Shown piece after piece: positions 17,075 to 25,542 of a stretch of 32,280 nt of DNA (positions are counted from its first letter, which is position 1; each line of letters starts with the position of its first letter). The position numbers were made by a program, and so were the translations under genes. The DNA is from an uncultured Ectothiorhodospiraceae bacterium (GTDB taxonomy: Bacteria; Pseudomonadota; Gammaproteobacteria; UBA9214): positions 1 through 32,280 of the forward strand of contig CAMYIX010000077.1 of assembly GCA_947258615.1 (NCBI GenBank), given 5' to 3'. The notes under the pieces are model-generated. The model had not been told where the DNA came from. It was given only the letters and a program-made list of their open reading frames with translations, and made no database searches.

Positions 17075-18268
17075 TCAACGACTGGCCTGGTGTTCTGCGG
17101 GCATACCGGCAAACCAGGGCGCGGGATTGAATGGCCGGCCACCCCTGCGCGCCTCGAGATACAGCGCCGGCTGTGACTGGCCACCGCTGTTACCGACCGC
17201 GGCAATCACCTCACCGGCCTCGACCCACTCTCCGACCTCCTTGAAAAGACTACGGTTATGCCCGTACAGCGACATATAGCCGTCGCCGTGATCGAGGATC
17301 AGCAGCAAACCGAAACCACGCAGCCAGTCGGCAAACGCGATGCGGCCCTTGGATATGGCTTGCACGTCCGCATCGACACTCGCCCTGATCAACACCCCGC
17401 GTGACTTGAGCCTGCCCGCGGCATGGCGTTCACCGAAACGCATACCGATACGCCCTGCCACTGGCCAGGTCAGCTTGCCCTTGAGTGCACGCAACGATTG
17501 ATACTGGCCTACCGCCGGCGGGATGTCCCTGAGGGCCTGCTGCAGTGACTGCACCAGCGACTGCAGTCGCTGCTCGTCCTGCTCCAGCGTACCCAGTTCA
17601 CTGGTTTTTTTCTTCAGGTCGGACTGCAGCTTTGCCAGCACCTTGCGCCGGTTCGACTGCTGCTGTTCGAGCTGCCCGGTCTTTTCGCGCTGTTGCCCGT
17701 GCAAGGCCTCCAGCCTGGATTTCTCCTCCAGTAGCGCCTGTTCAGTGCGTCCCAGTTCGTCCAGCGCGCCCCGGATCGACTGCATGCGCTCGCTGCGGGC
17801 ACGGCTTAGATAACTGTGATAGGTCATGATGCGGCCGATGGTCGCCGGGTCCTGCTGGTTAAGCAGCAGCTTCACCTGCGCCTGCCGGCCCATGGAGTAG
17901 GCGGAGCGCATGTCGCGTGCCAGCGTGCTGCGCATCTCCCGCAGCGCCTCCTGTTGCTGCCGGCGCTGTCGATCGAGTGCCTCGAGCTTTTGCTCCGATG
18001 CCTGCGCCTCCTGCTTGAGCCGGCGCACCTCGGTAACCGTGGCACCGATCTCCTTCTCCGCACGCTCCAGCTGCCTGTGCAGTCTGCCCTGCCGATCGAG
18101 GATCGATCCCAGCTCGTCCTTGAGTCTGTCGATTTGGGTGCGCAGCTGCTTGAGACGCGTTGCCTGCTCCACGGCCTGACCGGCATCGGCCACAACCTGA
18201 CCGGCACAGGGCAGGAGGCTTGCCAGCAGCAGCGCTGCTATCGGATTCCGCCAGGCCACGTCACCCAA
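17075..18268 (-). CDS. envC: Murein hydrolase activator EnvC
   Basis: Periplasmic activator of the amidases AmiA/AmiB at the division site, working with FtsEX. The 397 residues comprise a signal peptide (IAALLLASLLPCAGQVVADA), a long coiled coil (~35-255, rich in Q, E, R and L) and a LytM domain (~275-390). The LytM domain is degenerate: the usual zinc-site HxxxD is replaced around RLKSRGVLI and the last HxH by YLEARR, so it should not be a peptidase, as in E. coli EnvC. The frame starts at TTG 18268; a GTG at 18259 is an equally plausible start. gpmI is 67 nt upstream. Confidence 0.93.
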   Translation of the reverse strand: MGDVAWRNPIAALLLASLLPCAGQVVADAGQAVEQATRLKQLRTQIDRLKDELGSILDRQGRLHRQLERAEKEIGATVTEVRRLKQEAQASEQKLEALDRQRRQQQEALREMRSTLARDMRSAYSMGRQAQVKLLLNQQDPATIGRIMTYHSYLSRARSERMQSIRGALDELGRTEQALLEEKSRLEALHGQQREKTGQLEQQQSNRRKVLAKLQSDLKKKTSELGTLEQDEQRLQSLVQSLQQALRDIPPAVGQYQSLRALKGKLTWPVAGRIGMRFGERHAAGRLKSRGVLIRASVDADVQAISKGRIAFADWLRGFGLLLILDHGDGYMSLYGHNRSLFKEVGEWVEAGEVIAAVGNSGGQSQPALYLEARRGGRPFNPAPWFAGMPAEHQASR

Positions 18269-18335
18269 GGATGTTCACCAACCGGCAAACACGATGGCAC
18301 GGTATTCGCATTGCCCCGGCAGGAAGGCCGGCAAA

Positions 18336-19961
18336 TCAACCATGCAGTTCGACTTTGCCGGTCGGCTGGGCCGGCTCAGCGACGGCCGGCAGCAGTTCAA
18401 TCAGTGGCGTCCCCGTCATTTCCGGCGGGATGGGCATATTCATCAGGTAGAGCATGCTCGGCGCAACATCGCACAGCGATCCGTTATCGACCATCTGCGC
18501 CGCACGGCCAACATAGACCAGGGGCACGAAGTTGGTGGTGTGTGCCGTGTGAATCTGTCCGGTGTCCGCATTCTGCATCAGTTCGGCATTGCCATGATCC
18601 GCTGTGATCAGCATTTCCCCGCCGGCCGACAGCAGGCTTTCGACAATGCGGTCGAGACAGACGTCGATGGCCTCGATCGCCTTGACGGCGGCGTCGAATT
18701 TACCCGTATGTCCGACCATGTCGGGATTGGCGAAGTTGCAGATTATGACGTCGTACTTGCCGCCCTCGATGGCATCCACCAGCTGGTCCGTCACCTCCGA
18801 GGCGCTCATCTCCGGCTGCAGGTCGTAGGTTGCCACCATGGGTGACTTGACCAGGACGCGCTCCTCGCCTTCAAACGGGGTCTCCACGCCACCGTTGAAA
18901 AAGAAGGTCACATGGGCGTATTTCTCGGTTTCCGCCAGGCGCAACTGGCGCAGCCCCTGGCCGGCGATGTAATCGCCGAAGACGTTCTTGAGGCGCTCGG
19001 GAGGAAACGCGACCGGTACGTCAAAATCCGACTTGTATTCCGTCAGGCTGACAAAACTGCCCAGCTGCGGTACATAGTCACGCTCGAAGCCGTCGAAATC
19101 AGGCTCGATGAACGGCCGCGTTATCTGGCGGGCACGGTCCGAACGGTAGTTCATGAAGACCATGACGTCACCGTCCAAGACGTGCACCGCGTCCTCCCCC
19201 GGAGCGACGATGCGCGTCCCCTTGACGAATTCGTCGGCCTCGCCGCGGGCGTAGGCCATTTCCAAAGCGCTGAGTGCGTTCTCCGCCTCGAACTCCGCCC
19301 TGGCCCGGGTGATCAGGTCATAGGCGGCCTGTATCCGTGGCCAGCGGTGGTCACGGTCCATGGCGTAGTAACGGCCTATGATCGAGGCAATCCGCCCGGC
19401 ACCAAGCTCCCGGAACTTGTCATCCATGGCCTGCAGAGACTCTTTGGCGCTGTGCGGCGGTGTATCGCGACCATCGAGGAAGGCATGCAGGTAGATGCGC
19501 TGCGCACCGCGCTGCACGGCCAGTTCGACCATGGCATGGATGTGGGCTTCGTGGCTGTGTACGCCACCCGGCGACAGCAGTCCCAGCAGGTGCAAGGCCT
19601 TGCCGTTTTCAACGGCCAGGTCGACGGCATCGGTGAGGGTGCGATTACTGAAAAAGGAACCGGTCTTGACGGAGCGGCTGACACGGGTGAATTCCTGGTA
19701 GACCACGCGCCCGGCACCCAGGTTGAGGTGACCGACCTCGGAATTGCCCATCTGGTCCGCCGGCAGGCCGACGGCGGCGCCCGAGGTGCGGATCAGGGTG
19801 TGCGGGTAATGTTCCCACAAGCGGTCCCACACCGGCTTTTTTGCAGCGGCAATGGCATTGTGCTCGGGGCTCTCGCTGTAACCCCAGCCATCCAGGATGA
19901 CCAATACCATGGGTTTTGCCGGGGAGGCCTGGGAACCGGAGTGGTGTTGCTGTTCGTTCAT
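18336..19961 (-). CDS. gpmI: Phosphoglycerate mutase, 2,3-bisphosphoglycerate-independent
   Basis: Interconverts 3- and 2-phosphoglycerate in glycolysis using two manganese ions. The protein has 541 residues, slightly long because of a 17-residue hydrophilic N-terminus. The alkaline-phosphatase-superfamily metal site begins with LVILDGWG; the phosphoserine is S74 in [52 protein letters not shown] and [10 protein letters not shown] give the remaining substrate and metal ligands. It heads the gpmI-envC cluster, divergent from the ArsR gene as the yib region is in E. coli. The spacer of 197 nt holds both promoters. Confidence 0.97.
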   Translation of the reverse strand: MNEQQHHSGSQASPAKPMVLVILDGWGYSESPEHNAIAAAKKPVWDRLWEHYPHTLIRTSGAAVGLPADQMGNSEVGHLNLGAGRVVYQEFTRVSRSVKTGSFFSNRTLTDAVDLAVENGKALHLLGLLSPGGVHSHEAHIHAMVELAVQRGAQRIYLHAFLDGRDTPPHSAKESLQAMDDKFRELGAGRIASIIGRYYAMDRDHRWPRIQAAYDLITRARAEFEAENALSALEMAYARGEADEFVKGTRIVAPGEDAVHVLDGDVMVFMNYRSDRARQITRPFIEPDFDGFERDYVPQLGSFVSLTEYKSDFDVPVAFPPERLKNVFGDYIAGQGLRQLRLAETEKYAHVTFFFNGGVETPFEGEERVLVKSPMVATYDLQPEMSASEVTDQLVDAIEGGKYDVIICNFANPDMVGHTGKFDAAVKAIEAIDVCLDRIVESLLSAGGEMLITADHGNAELMQNADTGQIHTAHTTNFVPLVYVGRAAQMVDNGSLCDVAPSMLYLMNMPIPPEMTGTPLIELLPAVAEPAQPTGKVELHG

Positions 19962-20058
19962 AATCTCTGGAATGAGTCTAATTCATATGTACAATCTACG
20001 CCACAGGCGCAGGCCGATGCGTGCGCGCATGAGGATCATACGGAAATGCGGCAACAGG

Positions 20059-20158
20059 CGTGACATTACCTATAGCCCAAACGGCTTATTATTGTATAAT
20101 GTTTTATTAATGATTGCAGTAACATAAAACAAATTCAGGGGGCTTAGGGGACATTCAA
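20059..20158 (+). promoter_or_regulatory. Candidate promoter/operator of the ArsR-rhodanese genes
   Basis: An exact TATAAT stands at 20095-20100 within the near-palindrome ATTGTATAAT (20091-20100), in an AT-rich stretch that contrasts with its GC-rich surroundings. No -35 hexamer is at 16-18 nt, though GTGACA lies farther up at 20060. AT-rich inverted repeats overlapping the -10 box are typical operators of BigR-like ArsR repressors, so self-regulation is plausible. AGGGG at about 20146-20150 may serve as a ribosome-binding site. Confidence 0.45.
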
Positions 20159-20473
20159 ATGACATTCAACAGTGAGCTATTGATATCGCGCGACGAAGAC
20201 ATCGACCGGGCTTCGCGCTCCCTGAAGGCCATGTCCCACCCCCTGCGACTGAAGATCCTGTGCACGCTCGGTGAACAGGAGGTCAGCGTTCAGGACATCG
20301 TGGAAAGCGTCGGCACGTCGCAAAGCAATATCTCCCAGCACCTCGCGATCCTGCGCGACAAGGGTATCCTCGCCTCGCGCAAGGACGCCAACCGCGTCTA
20401 TTATCGTGTCGGCGATGCGCGCACCCTGCGCCTGATCGGAATGATGCGCGAGGTGTTCTGCGAACATAACTGA
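20159..20473 (+). CDS. ArsR-family repressor, probable persulfide sensor (SqrR/BigR type)
   Basis: A 104-residue winged-helix protein. AMSHPLRLKILCTLG starts the DNA-binding fold; SVQDIVESVGTSQSNISQHLAILRDKG contains the helix-turn-helix; RVYYRVGD is the wing. The ELCVCDL metal site of ArsR/SmtB is absent. The only cysteines are C35 in the LKILC helix and C101 in the final helix (REVFCEHN), 66 residues apart. In R. capsulatus SqrR (C41, C107) and in BigR the sensing pair is at the same spacing and in the same helices, forming a polysulfide bridge. A reactive-sulfur sensor is inferred. The membrane rhodanese gene follows after 80 nt, which suits that role. Confidence 0.82.
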   Translation: MTFNSELLISRDEDIDRASRSLKAMSHPLRLKILCTLGEQEVSVQDIVESVGTSQSNISQHLAILRDKGILASRKDANRVYYRVGDARTLRLIGMMREVFCEHN

Positions 20474-20553
20474 TTGCTGGCAACAGCGCTGTAACGCCTT
20501 CTCCTTATCGACGACGACCTGTTTCACAGGCACAGCACGGCACTGACCCGGGC

Positions 20554-20985
20554 ATGGATTTCAATCAACTAAGCGAATTCGTCACCAATCACCTTCTGCT
20601 GGTCATGGCCTTTGTCGTTCTGCTGGCCATGCTGGTAGGCGGTGAACTCAAACGCCGCATCAGCGGCATCCAGTCCATCACACCGGTCGAGGCCACGCGA
20701 CTGCTCAATCACGACAACGCCATCATGATTGACATGCGCAGCGACAAGGATTACCGCGACGGCCACATCGTCAACGCCGTGCACATACCGGTTAAGGACC
20801 AGGGCAGCGACGCGCGTCTCGACAAGTACCGTGATCGCCCCCTGATTGTCTATTGCAACAGCGGCAATCAATCGACCCGCCTGTGCGGCAAGCTGCGCAA
20901 ACAGGGCTTCGAGCCCGTGTACAACCTCAAGGGCGGTGTCCTGGCATGGCAGCGCTCCGAACTGCCGTTGACCAGGGGCAAGTAG
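20554..20985 (+). CDS. yibN: Membrane-anchored rhodanese-like sulfurtransferase (YibN)
   Basis: A 143-residue protein with one N-terminal transmembrane helix (~13-30, LLLVMAFVVLLAMLVGG) and a cytoplasmic rhodanese domain. The CH2A-like block is IMIDMRSDKDYRDGHI, and the active-site loop is CNSGNQS with the persulfide-carrying C101; VYNLKGGVLAW ends the domain. It should move sulfane sulfur between small thiols or proteins. In E. coli yibN precedes grxC, secB and gpsA; here grxC is missing and secB follows after 46 nt. Confidence 0.9.
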   Translation: MDFNQLSEFVTNHLLLVMAFVVLLAMLVGGELKRRISGIQSITPVEATRLLNHDNAIMIDMRSDKDYRDGHIVNAVHIPVKDQGSDARLDKYRDRPLIVYCNSGNQSTRLCGKLRKQGFEPVYNLKGGVLAWQRSELPLTRGK

Positions 20986-21031
20986 ACCCCGGCACGGCCT
21001 CCCGAATAAAACCCAAACAAGGAAACACGCC

Positions 21032-21517
21032 ATGGCCGATGAAGCACAGACCGCAAACCAGGGAGGTAATGACGGGAAGGCCATTATCCCGCAGAAGGTC
21101 TACCTCAAGGATGTCTCTTTCGAGACACCCAACTCACCCGACATCTTTACCCGGGAATGGCAACCCCAGCTGGGCGTCGAGATCGACAACCAGATCGCCA
21201 GCGTCGCCGAGGACACCTGGGAGGTCGTGCTGACGATCACCGCCACGGTCAAGGTGGGCGAGACCACGGCCTTCCTGGCCGAGGTCCACCAGGCCGGTAT
21301 CTTCACCCTCAGGGGCTTTGAACCGGAACGGCTGGAGCGGCTGCAGAATGTCTACTGCCTTAGGACACTCTACCCCTTTGCCTGTGCCGCGCTGTCGGAC
21401 CTGGTGACCCGGGGCGGCTTTCCGCAACTGGTGCTGGCACCGATGAATTTCGAGAACCTCTATGAAAAGCGCCGCCAACAGGCAGAGGCTGGCGAAACCG
21501 ACCCAGCCCGGCATTGA
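21032..21517 (+). CDS. secB: Protein-export chaperone SecB
   Basis: Tetrameric cytoplasmic chaperone that keeps preproteins unfolded and hands them to SecA. The protein has 161 residues. Family blocks are KVYLKDVSFETPNSP near the start, LGVEIDNQIASV, VHQAGIFTLRGF, and the region LRTLYPFACAALSDLVTRGGFPQLVLAPMNF that forms the subunit interface. AAGGAAA sits upstream of the ATG. gpsA follows after 66 nt, as in E. coli. Confidence 0.97.
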   Translation: MADEAQTANQGGNDGKAIIPQKVYLKDVSFETPNSPDIFTREWQPQLGVEIDNQIASVAEDTWEVVLTITATVKVGETTAFLAEVHQAGIFTLRGFEPERLERLQNVYCLRTLYPFACAALSDLVTRGGFPQLVLAPMNFENLYEKRRQQAEAGETDPARH

Positions 21518-21583
21518 TACCGGTGTCATCCGGGCTGCGGACATGAACACCAGGACCGATCGCAGACAGGGCTCCCGGGACCG

Positions 21584-22588
21584 ATGACACGGACACCGAT
21601 CACCGTCCTGGGCGCCGGCTCCTGGGGCACGGCCCTGGCCATCCGCCTCGCCGCCAATGACAACGACACCTGCCTCTGGGGCCACGAACCGGAGGCCATG
21701 GCCGCACTCGAACGGGAGCGCCAGAACCGCGAGTTCCTGCCGGGCATGACCTTTCCCGAGTCCCTGGCTATCGAGACCGAACTGGCACAGGCCATCCGCC
21801 AGGGCCGCGACCTGCTGATCGCCGTGCCCAGCCACGCCATGCGCGAGGTCCTGACCCGGGCCGCACCTGCGCTGGAAAGCGGCTACCGCATCGCCTGGGC
21901 GACCAAGGGCCTGGAGAACCGCAGCGGCAAGTTCATGCACCAGGTCCTGGAAGAGGTGCTGGGAACACACTATCCGGCGGCCGTGCTGTCGGGGCCAACC
22001 TTCGCACTTGAAGTCGCCGCCGGCCTGCCCACCGCCTTGACGGTCGCCTCGAACAATCCGCCCTTTGCCAACGACCTGGCAGGCCGGCTGCATGGCAAAG
22101 CCATGCGCGTCTATACCAGTGATGACATCATCGGCGTGCAGCTCGGCGGCACCGTCAAGAACGTGCTGGCCATCGCGGCCGGCATCAGCGACGGCCTGCA
22201 GCTTGGCGCCAACAGCCGCGCCGCCCTGATCACCCGCGGCCTGGCGGAAATCATCCGCCTGGGCGACGCCCTGGGTGCACGCAGGGAAACCCTGATGGGA
22301 CTGGCCGGTGTGGGCGACCTGATACTCACCTGTACCGACGACCAGTCACGCAACCGGCGCCTGGGCCTGGCACTCGGCCACGGTACGCCCGTGGAAATCG
22401 CCGTCCGGGAAATCGGCCAGGTTGTCGAGGGTTTCAACACCGCACGCGAGGTTGTGCAACTGGCCAGCGATAACAGGGTCGACATGCCGATCTCGGAACA
22501 GGTGTTCCGGGTCCTGCACGAGGGCCTGTCCCCCGGCAAGGCCGTACACAACCTGCTGACCCGGGAGATCAAGGCGGAGTCCCGCTAG
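21584..22588 (+). CDS. gpsA: Glycerol-3-phosphate dehydrogenase [NAD(P)+]
   Basis: Reduces dihydroxyacetone phosphate to sn-glycerol 3-phosphate for phospholipid synthesis. The protein has 334 residues. The Rossmann motif is VLGAGSWGTALA; IAVPSHAMREV, TKGLE and LSGPTFALEVAAGLPTA follow. The catalytic lysine is in LGGTVKNVLAIAAGI, and LTCTDDQSRNRRLG binds the substrate phosphate. Start and end match the family. It converges with trmL across a 59-nt spacer with no evident terminator. Confidence 0.97.
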   Translation: MTRTPITVLGAGSWGTALAIRLAANDNDTCLWGHEPEAMAALERERQNREFLPGMTFPESLAIETELAQAIRQGRDLLIAVPSHAMREVLTRAAPALESGYRIAWATKGLENRSGKFMHQVLEEVLGTHYPAAVLSGPTFALEVAAGLPTALTVASNNPPFANDLAGRLHGKAMRVYTSDDIIGVQLGGTVKNVLAIAAGISDGLQLGANSRAALITRGLAEIIRLGDALGARRETLMGLAGVGDLILTCTDDQSRNRRLGLALGHGTPVEIAVREIGQVVEGFNTAREVVQLASDNRVDMPISEQVFRVLHEGLSPGKAVHNLLTREIKAESR

Positions 22589-22647
22589 CCCCGGGACTGA
22601 ATGCAAAAATTCGACGTTTGGGGCACGCCGGGAAAAGCAGCTGCGGG

Positions 22648-23106
22648 TCAGGTAGCAAAACCCTGTTGTCGCCAGGCCTCGTAGACAAGCACCGCCACGC
22701 TGTTGGAAAGATTCAGGCTGCGACTGGACTCGCGCATCGGGACCCGCAGCACGGCGTCCAGTCCGCTTGCCTGCAGCACGCTATCCGGCAGGCCGCGGGT
22801 CTCCGGCCCGAACAGGAAGGCATCGCCCTGACGATAGTCGACCGCGTCATAGCGGCGGCACCCGCGCGTGGACACCGGCCATAGGCGTGCCGGTTTCACA
22901 CGGTCCCGAAAGGCCTCCAGGGAATCATGTACGCTGACACTCGCCCACTCGTGATAATCCAGGCCAGCGCGGCGCAACCTGCGGTCATCGAGCTCGAAAC
23001 CCAGCGGCCGGATCAGGTGGAGGGCGCTGCCGGTATTGGCGCAAAGGCGTATGATATTGCCCGTATTGGGTGGAATCTCGGGTTGATATAAAACGACATG
23101 AAACAT
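22648..23106 (-). CDS. trmL: tRNA (cytidine/uridine-34 2'-O)-methyltransferase TrmL
   Basis: SPOUT-class enzyme that methylates the wobble ribose of tRNA-Leu isoacceptors with SAM. The protein has 152 residues, close to E. coli TrmL at 157. The start MFHVVLYQPEIPPNTGNI at 23106 is the family N-terminus; the longer open frame to 23250 crosses into pyrD and is rejected. Motif 1 is NTGNIIRLCANTG, motif 2 FLFGPETRGLP and motif 3 SRSLNLSNSVAVLVYEA, which form the deep trefoil knot. It is divergent from pyrD with only 26 nt between starts, so promoters must overlap neighbouring coding sequence or be short. Confidence 0.95.
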   Translation of the reverse strand: MFHVVLYQPEIPPNTGNIIRLCANTGSALHLIRPLGFELDDRRLRRAGLDYHEWASVSVHDSLEAFRDRVKPARLWPVSTRGCRRYDAVDYRQGDAFLFGPETRGLPDSVLQASGLDAVLRVPMRESSRSLNLSNSVAVLVYEAWRQQGFAT

Positions 23107-23132
23107 CTGCCAACCTGCAAGGCCTTTGATTG

Positions 23133-24113
23133 ATGACGGAATACACTGCAACAGACCGACATGAACTCGCCCTCGATTTCTGCGGGCTGTCGCTGACCAC
23201 ACCGCTGGTGCTGTTGTCTGGCTGCGTCGGCTTCGGTGAAGAATACACACGCGTACACGGCTTTTCCAACCGGGATGTCGGTGCCGTTTGCCTCAAGGGC
23301 ACCACGCTGGAACCGAGGCTGGGCAACCCGCCGCACCGGATTGCCGAAACCCCGATGGGCATGCTCAACGCCATTGGCCTGCAGAACCCCGGCGTTGATC
23401 ACGTGGTCAATGAAATCCTGCCATCACTCGATTTCGACGAGACCCGCTTCATCGCCAACGTCTCCGGCTCGACACTGGAGGAATACGCGGAGGTCACCCG
23501 CCGTTTCGATAACTCGCCCATCGACGCCATCGAGATCAACATTTCCTGTCCGAACGTGAAGGAAGGCGGCGTGGCCTTTGGAAACGACCCGGACATGTCG
23601 GCGCGCGTCGTGGCGGCCTGCCGTGCCGTCACCGGCAAGCCGCTGATAACCAAGCTGTCCCCCAACCAGACCGATATCGCGGAGAATGCGCGCCGTTGCA
23701 TCGAGGCGGGCAGTGACGCATTTGCCGTGATCAACACCCTGATGGGCATGGCCATCGATATCCATACGCGCACCCCGGTCATCGGCAATAACCAGGGCGG
23801 ACTGTCCGGACCGGCGATCAAGCCCATGGCCCTGCTCAAGGTGCAGCAGGTCTACCAGGTCTGCAAGCCGCACCAGATTCCCATCATCGGCCAGGGCGGC
23901 GTCACCACGGCAGAAGACGCCATCGAGTTCCTGATCGCCGGCGCCAGCTGCATCGGTGTCGGCACCGCGCTGTTCTATGACCCGCTGGTCTGCAACAAGA
24001 TCAACCGGGGCCTGCTCGACTACCTGCAACAACACGAACTGGACGGCATCCCGGCGCTCACCGGCAGCCTGATGCTCAACGAACCCGGCGGCGCCGCCTG
24101 CTGCGAGCGCTGA
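23133..24113 (+). CDS. pyrD: Dihydroorotate dehydrogenase, class IB-like catalytic subunit
   Basis: FMN barrel enzyme oxidising dihydroorotate to orotate in pyrimidine synthesis. The protein has 326 residues from the ATG at 23133 (a TTG is one codon earlier). The class I catalytic base is the cysteine of EINISCPNVKEGG; class II enzymes use serine. KLSPNQTDI, GNNQGGLSGPAIKPMAL and IIGQGGVTTAEDAIEFLIAGAS follow the PyrDB pattern, and no N-terminal membrane helix is present. Class IB enzymes normally need the FAD/[2Fe-2S] partner PyrK, which is not encoded nearby. A dihydropyrimidine-dehydrogenase-like PreA role is an alternative, but PreA's C-terminal ferredoxin domain is absent. Confidence 0.82.
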   Translation: MTEYTATDRHELALDFCGLSLTTPLVLLSGCVGFGEEYTRVHGFSNRDVGAVCLKGTTLEPRLGNPPHRIAETPMGMLNAIGLQNPGVDHVVNEILPSLDFDETRFIANVSGSTLEEYAEVTRRFDNSPIDAIEINISCPNVKEGGVAFGNDPDMSARVVAACRAVTGKPLITKLSPNQTDIAENARRCIEAGSDAFAVINTLMGMAIDIHTRTPVIGNNQGGLSGPAIKPMALLKVQQVYQVCKPHQIPIIGQGGVTTAEDAIEFLIAGASCIGVGTALFYDPLVCNKINRGLLDYLQQHELDGIPALTGSLMLNEPGGAACCER

Positions 24114-24132
24114 GCAGCAATGGCCCTGCTCA
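24111..24132. terminator. Inverted repeat spanning both stop codons of pyrD and ntrC
   Basis: TGAGCAG (24111-24117) and CTGCTCA (24126-24132) form a perfect 7-bp inverted repeat with an 8-nt loop. Its outer bases are the TGA stops of the two converging genes. There is no T-run on either side, so intrinsic termination would be weak; it may still mark the 3' ends of both transcripts. Confidence 0.35.
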
Positions 24133-25542
24133 GACGGAGCCGTTGAGGCCCAGTTCCTTGAGCTTGCGCGTCAGTGTGTTGCGGCCCCAGCCCAGCAGGC
24201 GTGCCGCTTCCTGGCGCCGCCCCCCGGTGTGCTGCAGCGCCGTCTCGATCATGATGCGCTCGAATGCCGGCAGCGCCTCTTTCAGCAATTGCCTCCGGTT
24301 GTCGGCAAGCTGCTGATGGACCCACTGGCGCAGCAACTGTTGCCAGTCGGCGCCGGCACTAACGACAGCACCGGTTTCATCCAGCAGTTCAGCGGGCAAA
24401 TCCTCGCCTCTGATCTCCTGCGCCGGCGCCATCACCGTCAGCCAGCGGCACAGGTTCTCCAGCTGGCGCACGTTGCCGGGCCAGTCCAGTGACATCAGAA
24501 TTCTTTCAACCTCCGGGCGCAGCACCTTCGGCTCGACCGCAAGTTCCTGCGCGGCCCGGGCAAGGAAATGCCGCATCAGCAACGGGATATCCTCGCGGCG
24601 CTCGCGCAGCGACGGGATGTGCACGCGGATCACGTTGAGCCGGTGAAACAGGTCCTCGCGGAAGTCACCGTCCTTCACGCGTTGCTCGAGGTCCTGGTGG
24701 GTCGCGGCGATGATACGTACATCGACCTGTTTGGGCGTGTGTGCACCGACCGGATAGAATTCACCATCGGCGAGCACCCGTAACAGGCGGGTCTGGAGTT
24801 CCGCTGGCATGTCACCGATCTCGTCCAGCATAAGGGTACCGCCGTTGGCCTGTTCGAAGCGGCCGGTACGCCGGCTTTGCGCACCGGTGAATGCCCCGCG
24901 CTCGTGCCCGAACAGCTCCGACTCCAGCAGGTCGCGCGGAATGGCTGCCATGTTCAGCGCAACAAAGGGTTTGTCGGCGCGTTCACTGTGGCGGTGCAGT
25001 GCCAGTGCCACCAGTTCCTTGCCGGTGCCGGATTCGCCGTTGATCAATACGGTTGCATTGGAGTGCGACAGGCGTCCGATGGCGCGAAACACCTCCTGCA
25101 TGGCGGGCGCCTTGCCGATGATCTCGGGTGATTCCTGTTCAGCCTGCGCTGCAACCTCGACCTGTTGCTGTTCACGCAACTCCAGTGCCCGGCGTGCAAG
25201 GGAAATCGCCTCGTTCACATCAAAGGGTTTTGGCAGGTACTCGAAGGCCCCGCCCTTGTAGGCGGACACCGCGCTGTCGAGATCGGAGTGCGCCGTCATG
25301 ATAATCACCGGCATTTCCGGGTACAGGCCGTTGATCCTTTCGAGCAGTTCCAGTCCGTCCATGCCCGGCATGCGAATATCCGAAATGATTACGGCGGGCT
25401 CTTCATGCTGCAGTGCGTTGAGCGCGGCCCCGGCATTCTCAAAAGTCTTCATCGCCAGGCCGGCCTTTTGCAGCGCCTTTTCCAGCACCCAGCGAATGGA
25501 GTTGTCATCATCAATGACCCAGATTTTACCGTTATGGCTCAT
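24130..25542 (-). CDS. ntrC: Nitrogen regulation response regulator NtrC
   Basis: Sigma54-dependent activator phosphorylated by NtrB under nitrogen limitation. The protein has 470 residues. The receiver domain (1-125) has the acidic pocket VIDDDNS and phospho-acceptor D55 in IISDIRMPGMDG, with K in YLPKPFD. The AAA+ domain has Walker A GESGTGKE, the sigma54-contact loop GAFTGA, and Walker B-type TLMLDEIGDMP. The C-terminal Fis-type helix-turn-helix is RRQEAARLLGWGRNTLTRKLKELG. It overlaps ntrB by 4 nt. Its likely targets, the palindromes at glnA and upstream of ntrB, are in this window. Confidence 0.97.
   Translation of the reverse strand: MSHNGKIWVIDDDNSIRWVLEKALQKAGLAMKTFENAGAALNALQHEEPAVIISDIRMPGMDGLELLERINGLYPEMPVIIMTAHSDLDSAVSAYKGGAFEYLPKPFDVNEAISLARRALELREQQQVEVAAQAEQESPEIIGKAPAMQEVFRAIGRLSHSNATVLINGESGTGKELVALALHRHSERADKPFVALNMAAIPRDLLESELFGHERGAFTGAQSRRTGRFEQANGGTLMLDEIGDMPAELQTRLLRVLADGEFYPVGAHTPKQVDVRIIAATHQDLEQRVKDGDFREDLFHRLNVIRVHIPSLRERREDIPLLMRHFLARAAQELAVEPKVLRPEVERILMSLDWPGNVRQLENLCRWLTVMAPAQEIRGEDLPAELLDETGAVVSAGADWQQLLRQWVHQQLADNRRQLLKEALPAFERIMIETALQHTGGRRQEAARLLGWGRNTLTRKLKELGLNGSV

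Noticed and set aside
18912-20063. 383-residue plus-strand frame
   Set aside because: Antisense to gpmI in GC-rich DNA; no domain or start signal supports it.
22648-23250. Longer TrmL frame starting at 23250
   Set aside because: The extra 48 residues overlap pyrD and are not family-like; MFHVVLYQPEIPPN at 23106 is the conserved start.
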